Source of the DNA: JAIVJM01 sp035761505
GTDB lineage: Bacteria > Acidobacteriota > Blastocatellia > Pyrinomonadales > Pyrinomonadaceae
Assembly (NCBI GenBank): GCA_035761505.1
Contig: DASTQX010000578.1
Coordinates: forward strand, 1-7,025
Direction: 5' to 3'
Length of the DNA stretch: 7,025 nt
Part shown: in pieces, positions 6,864 to 7,025 of the stretch
How the letters are laid out: every line of letters starts with the position of its first letter
How positions within the stretch are numbered: position 1 is the stretch's first letter
Program-made: the position numbers and the translations under genes
The notes under the pieces: model-generated
Database searches by the model: none
The model's input: only the letters and a program-made list of their open reading frames with translations
Told to the model about the DNA's origin: nothing

Positions 6864-7025
6864 TTCTCTCACGTAACGGCCACGCTTTTCACCCCGCTTG
6901 AACCGGGCAGCAGGACGCCCGGCGAGGCAGACTGTTTCCACTTTTTAAGTCCCCCGGCGGGCTCATGCACGCCTGCCGCGACGGCGGAAATGTTTCCAGA
7001 GACCTCACATGAGGGCCACCCATCC
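6864..7025. other. Non-coding tail with clustered short hairpins
   Basis: No convincing gene is seen here. The segment holds CCGGGC (6903-6908) pairing with GCCCGG (6917-6922). It also holds GCCG/CGGC (6975-6978 with 6982-6985), immediately followed by GGAAA/TTTCC (6986-6990 with 6993-6997). These last two are enclosed by CTCATG/CATGAG (6962-6967 with 7008-7013). This could be a structured leader for a gene beyond the window edge. Short frames open to the right edge from ATG 6990 and ATG 7009, and either might be the start of that gene. I recognise no named riboswitch or ncRNA consensus. Confidence 0.3.

Noticed and set aside
6880..6920. tRNA T-arm-like GGTTCAAGC on the minus strand
   Set aside because: The pair closing the T-loop would be G-G, and no acceptor stem, anticodon arm or CCA end can be built around it.
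6965..7012. Short frame MHACRDGGNVSRDLT
   Set aside because: It has only 15 codons and no ribosome site, and it overlaps the hairpin cluster; nothing supports translation.

Overview
The window is very GC-rich and carries a densely packed run of genes, all on the + strand. Long antisense open frames run throughout, but these are GC-bias shadows. The gene content is two adjacent exported FG-GAP/VCBS-repeat proteins ending in UnbV_ASPIC (CRTAC1-type) domains, one of them with TPRs and a long extra C-terminal region. This points to an Acidobacteriota-like bacterium, possibly of the Blastocatellia type. That assignment is inference from protein style, because the window has no rRNA or marker gene.

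Layout: (1) 1-82, the last 26 codons of an unidentified upstream gene. (2) 125-1951, a lipoprotein of about 608 residues with seven VCBS-type calcium-loop repeats and a canonical UnbV_ASPIC domain. (3) 2012-5707, a secreted protein of about 1231 residues: signal peptide, TPR block, seven more VCBS-type repeats, an eroded UnbV_ASPIC domain, then a C-terminal module of about 450 residues starting at CPYLYTW. (4) 5771-6802, a nitrilase-superfamily carbon-nitrogen hydrolase of 343 residues with an intact Glu-Lys-Glu-Cys set, spaced as in aliphatic amidases. (5) 6803-7025, a non-coding tail with several short perfect hairpins and a possible terminator.

The two VCBS/ASPIC genes are 60 nt apart and share architecture, so they are probably co-transcribed and act together outside the cytoplasm: one lipid-anchored, one secreted with a TPR scaffold. 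No biochemical role is known to me for bacterial members of this family. The hydrolase follows 63 nt later with its own good Shine-Dalgarno. It looks cytoplasmic and may only be a neighbour.

The most unusual signal is a purine-rich/pyrimidine-rich repeat family built on a unit close to GGGTCAAGGTGAAAAAGG. One cluster is read in frame inside the C-terminal module of the large protein (about 4781-4888), where it adds a low-complexity segment of about 35 residues. A second cluster straddles that gene's stop codon (5661-5758), encodes the protein's last residues, and includes a perfect 15-bp inverted repeat. It looks like a small palindromic element that tolerates insertion into coding sequence, comparable in behaviour to Rickettsia palindromic elements.
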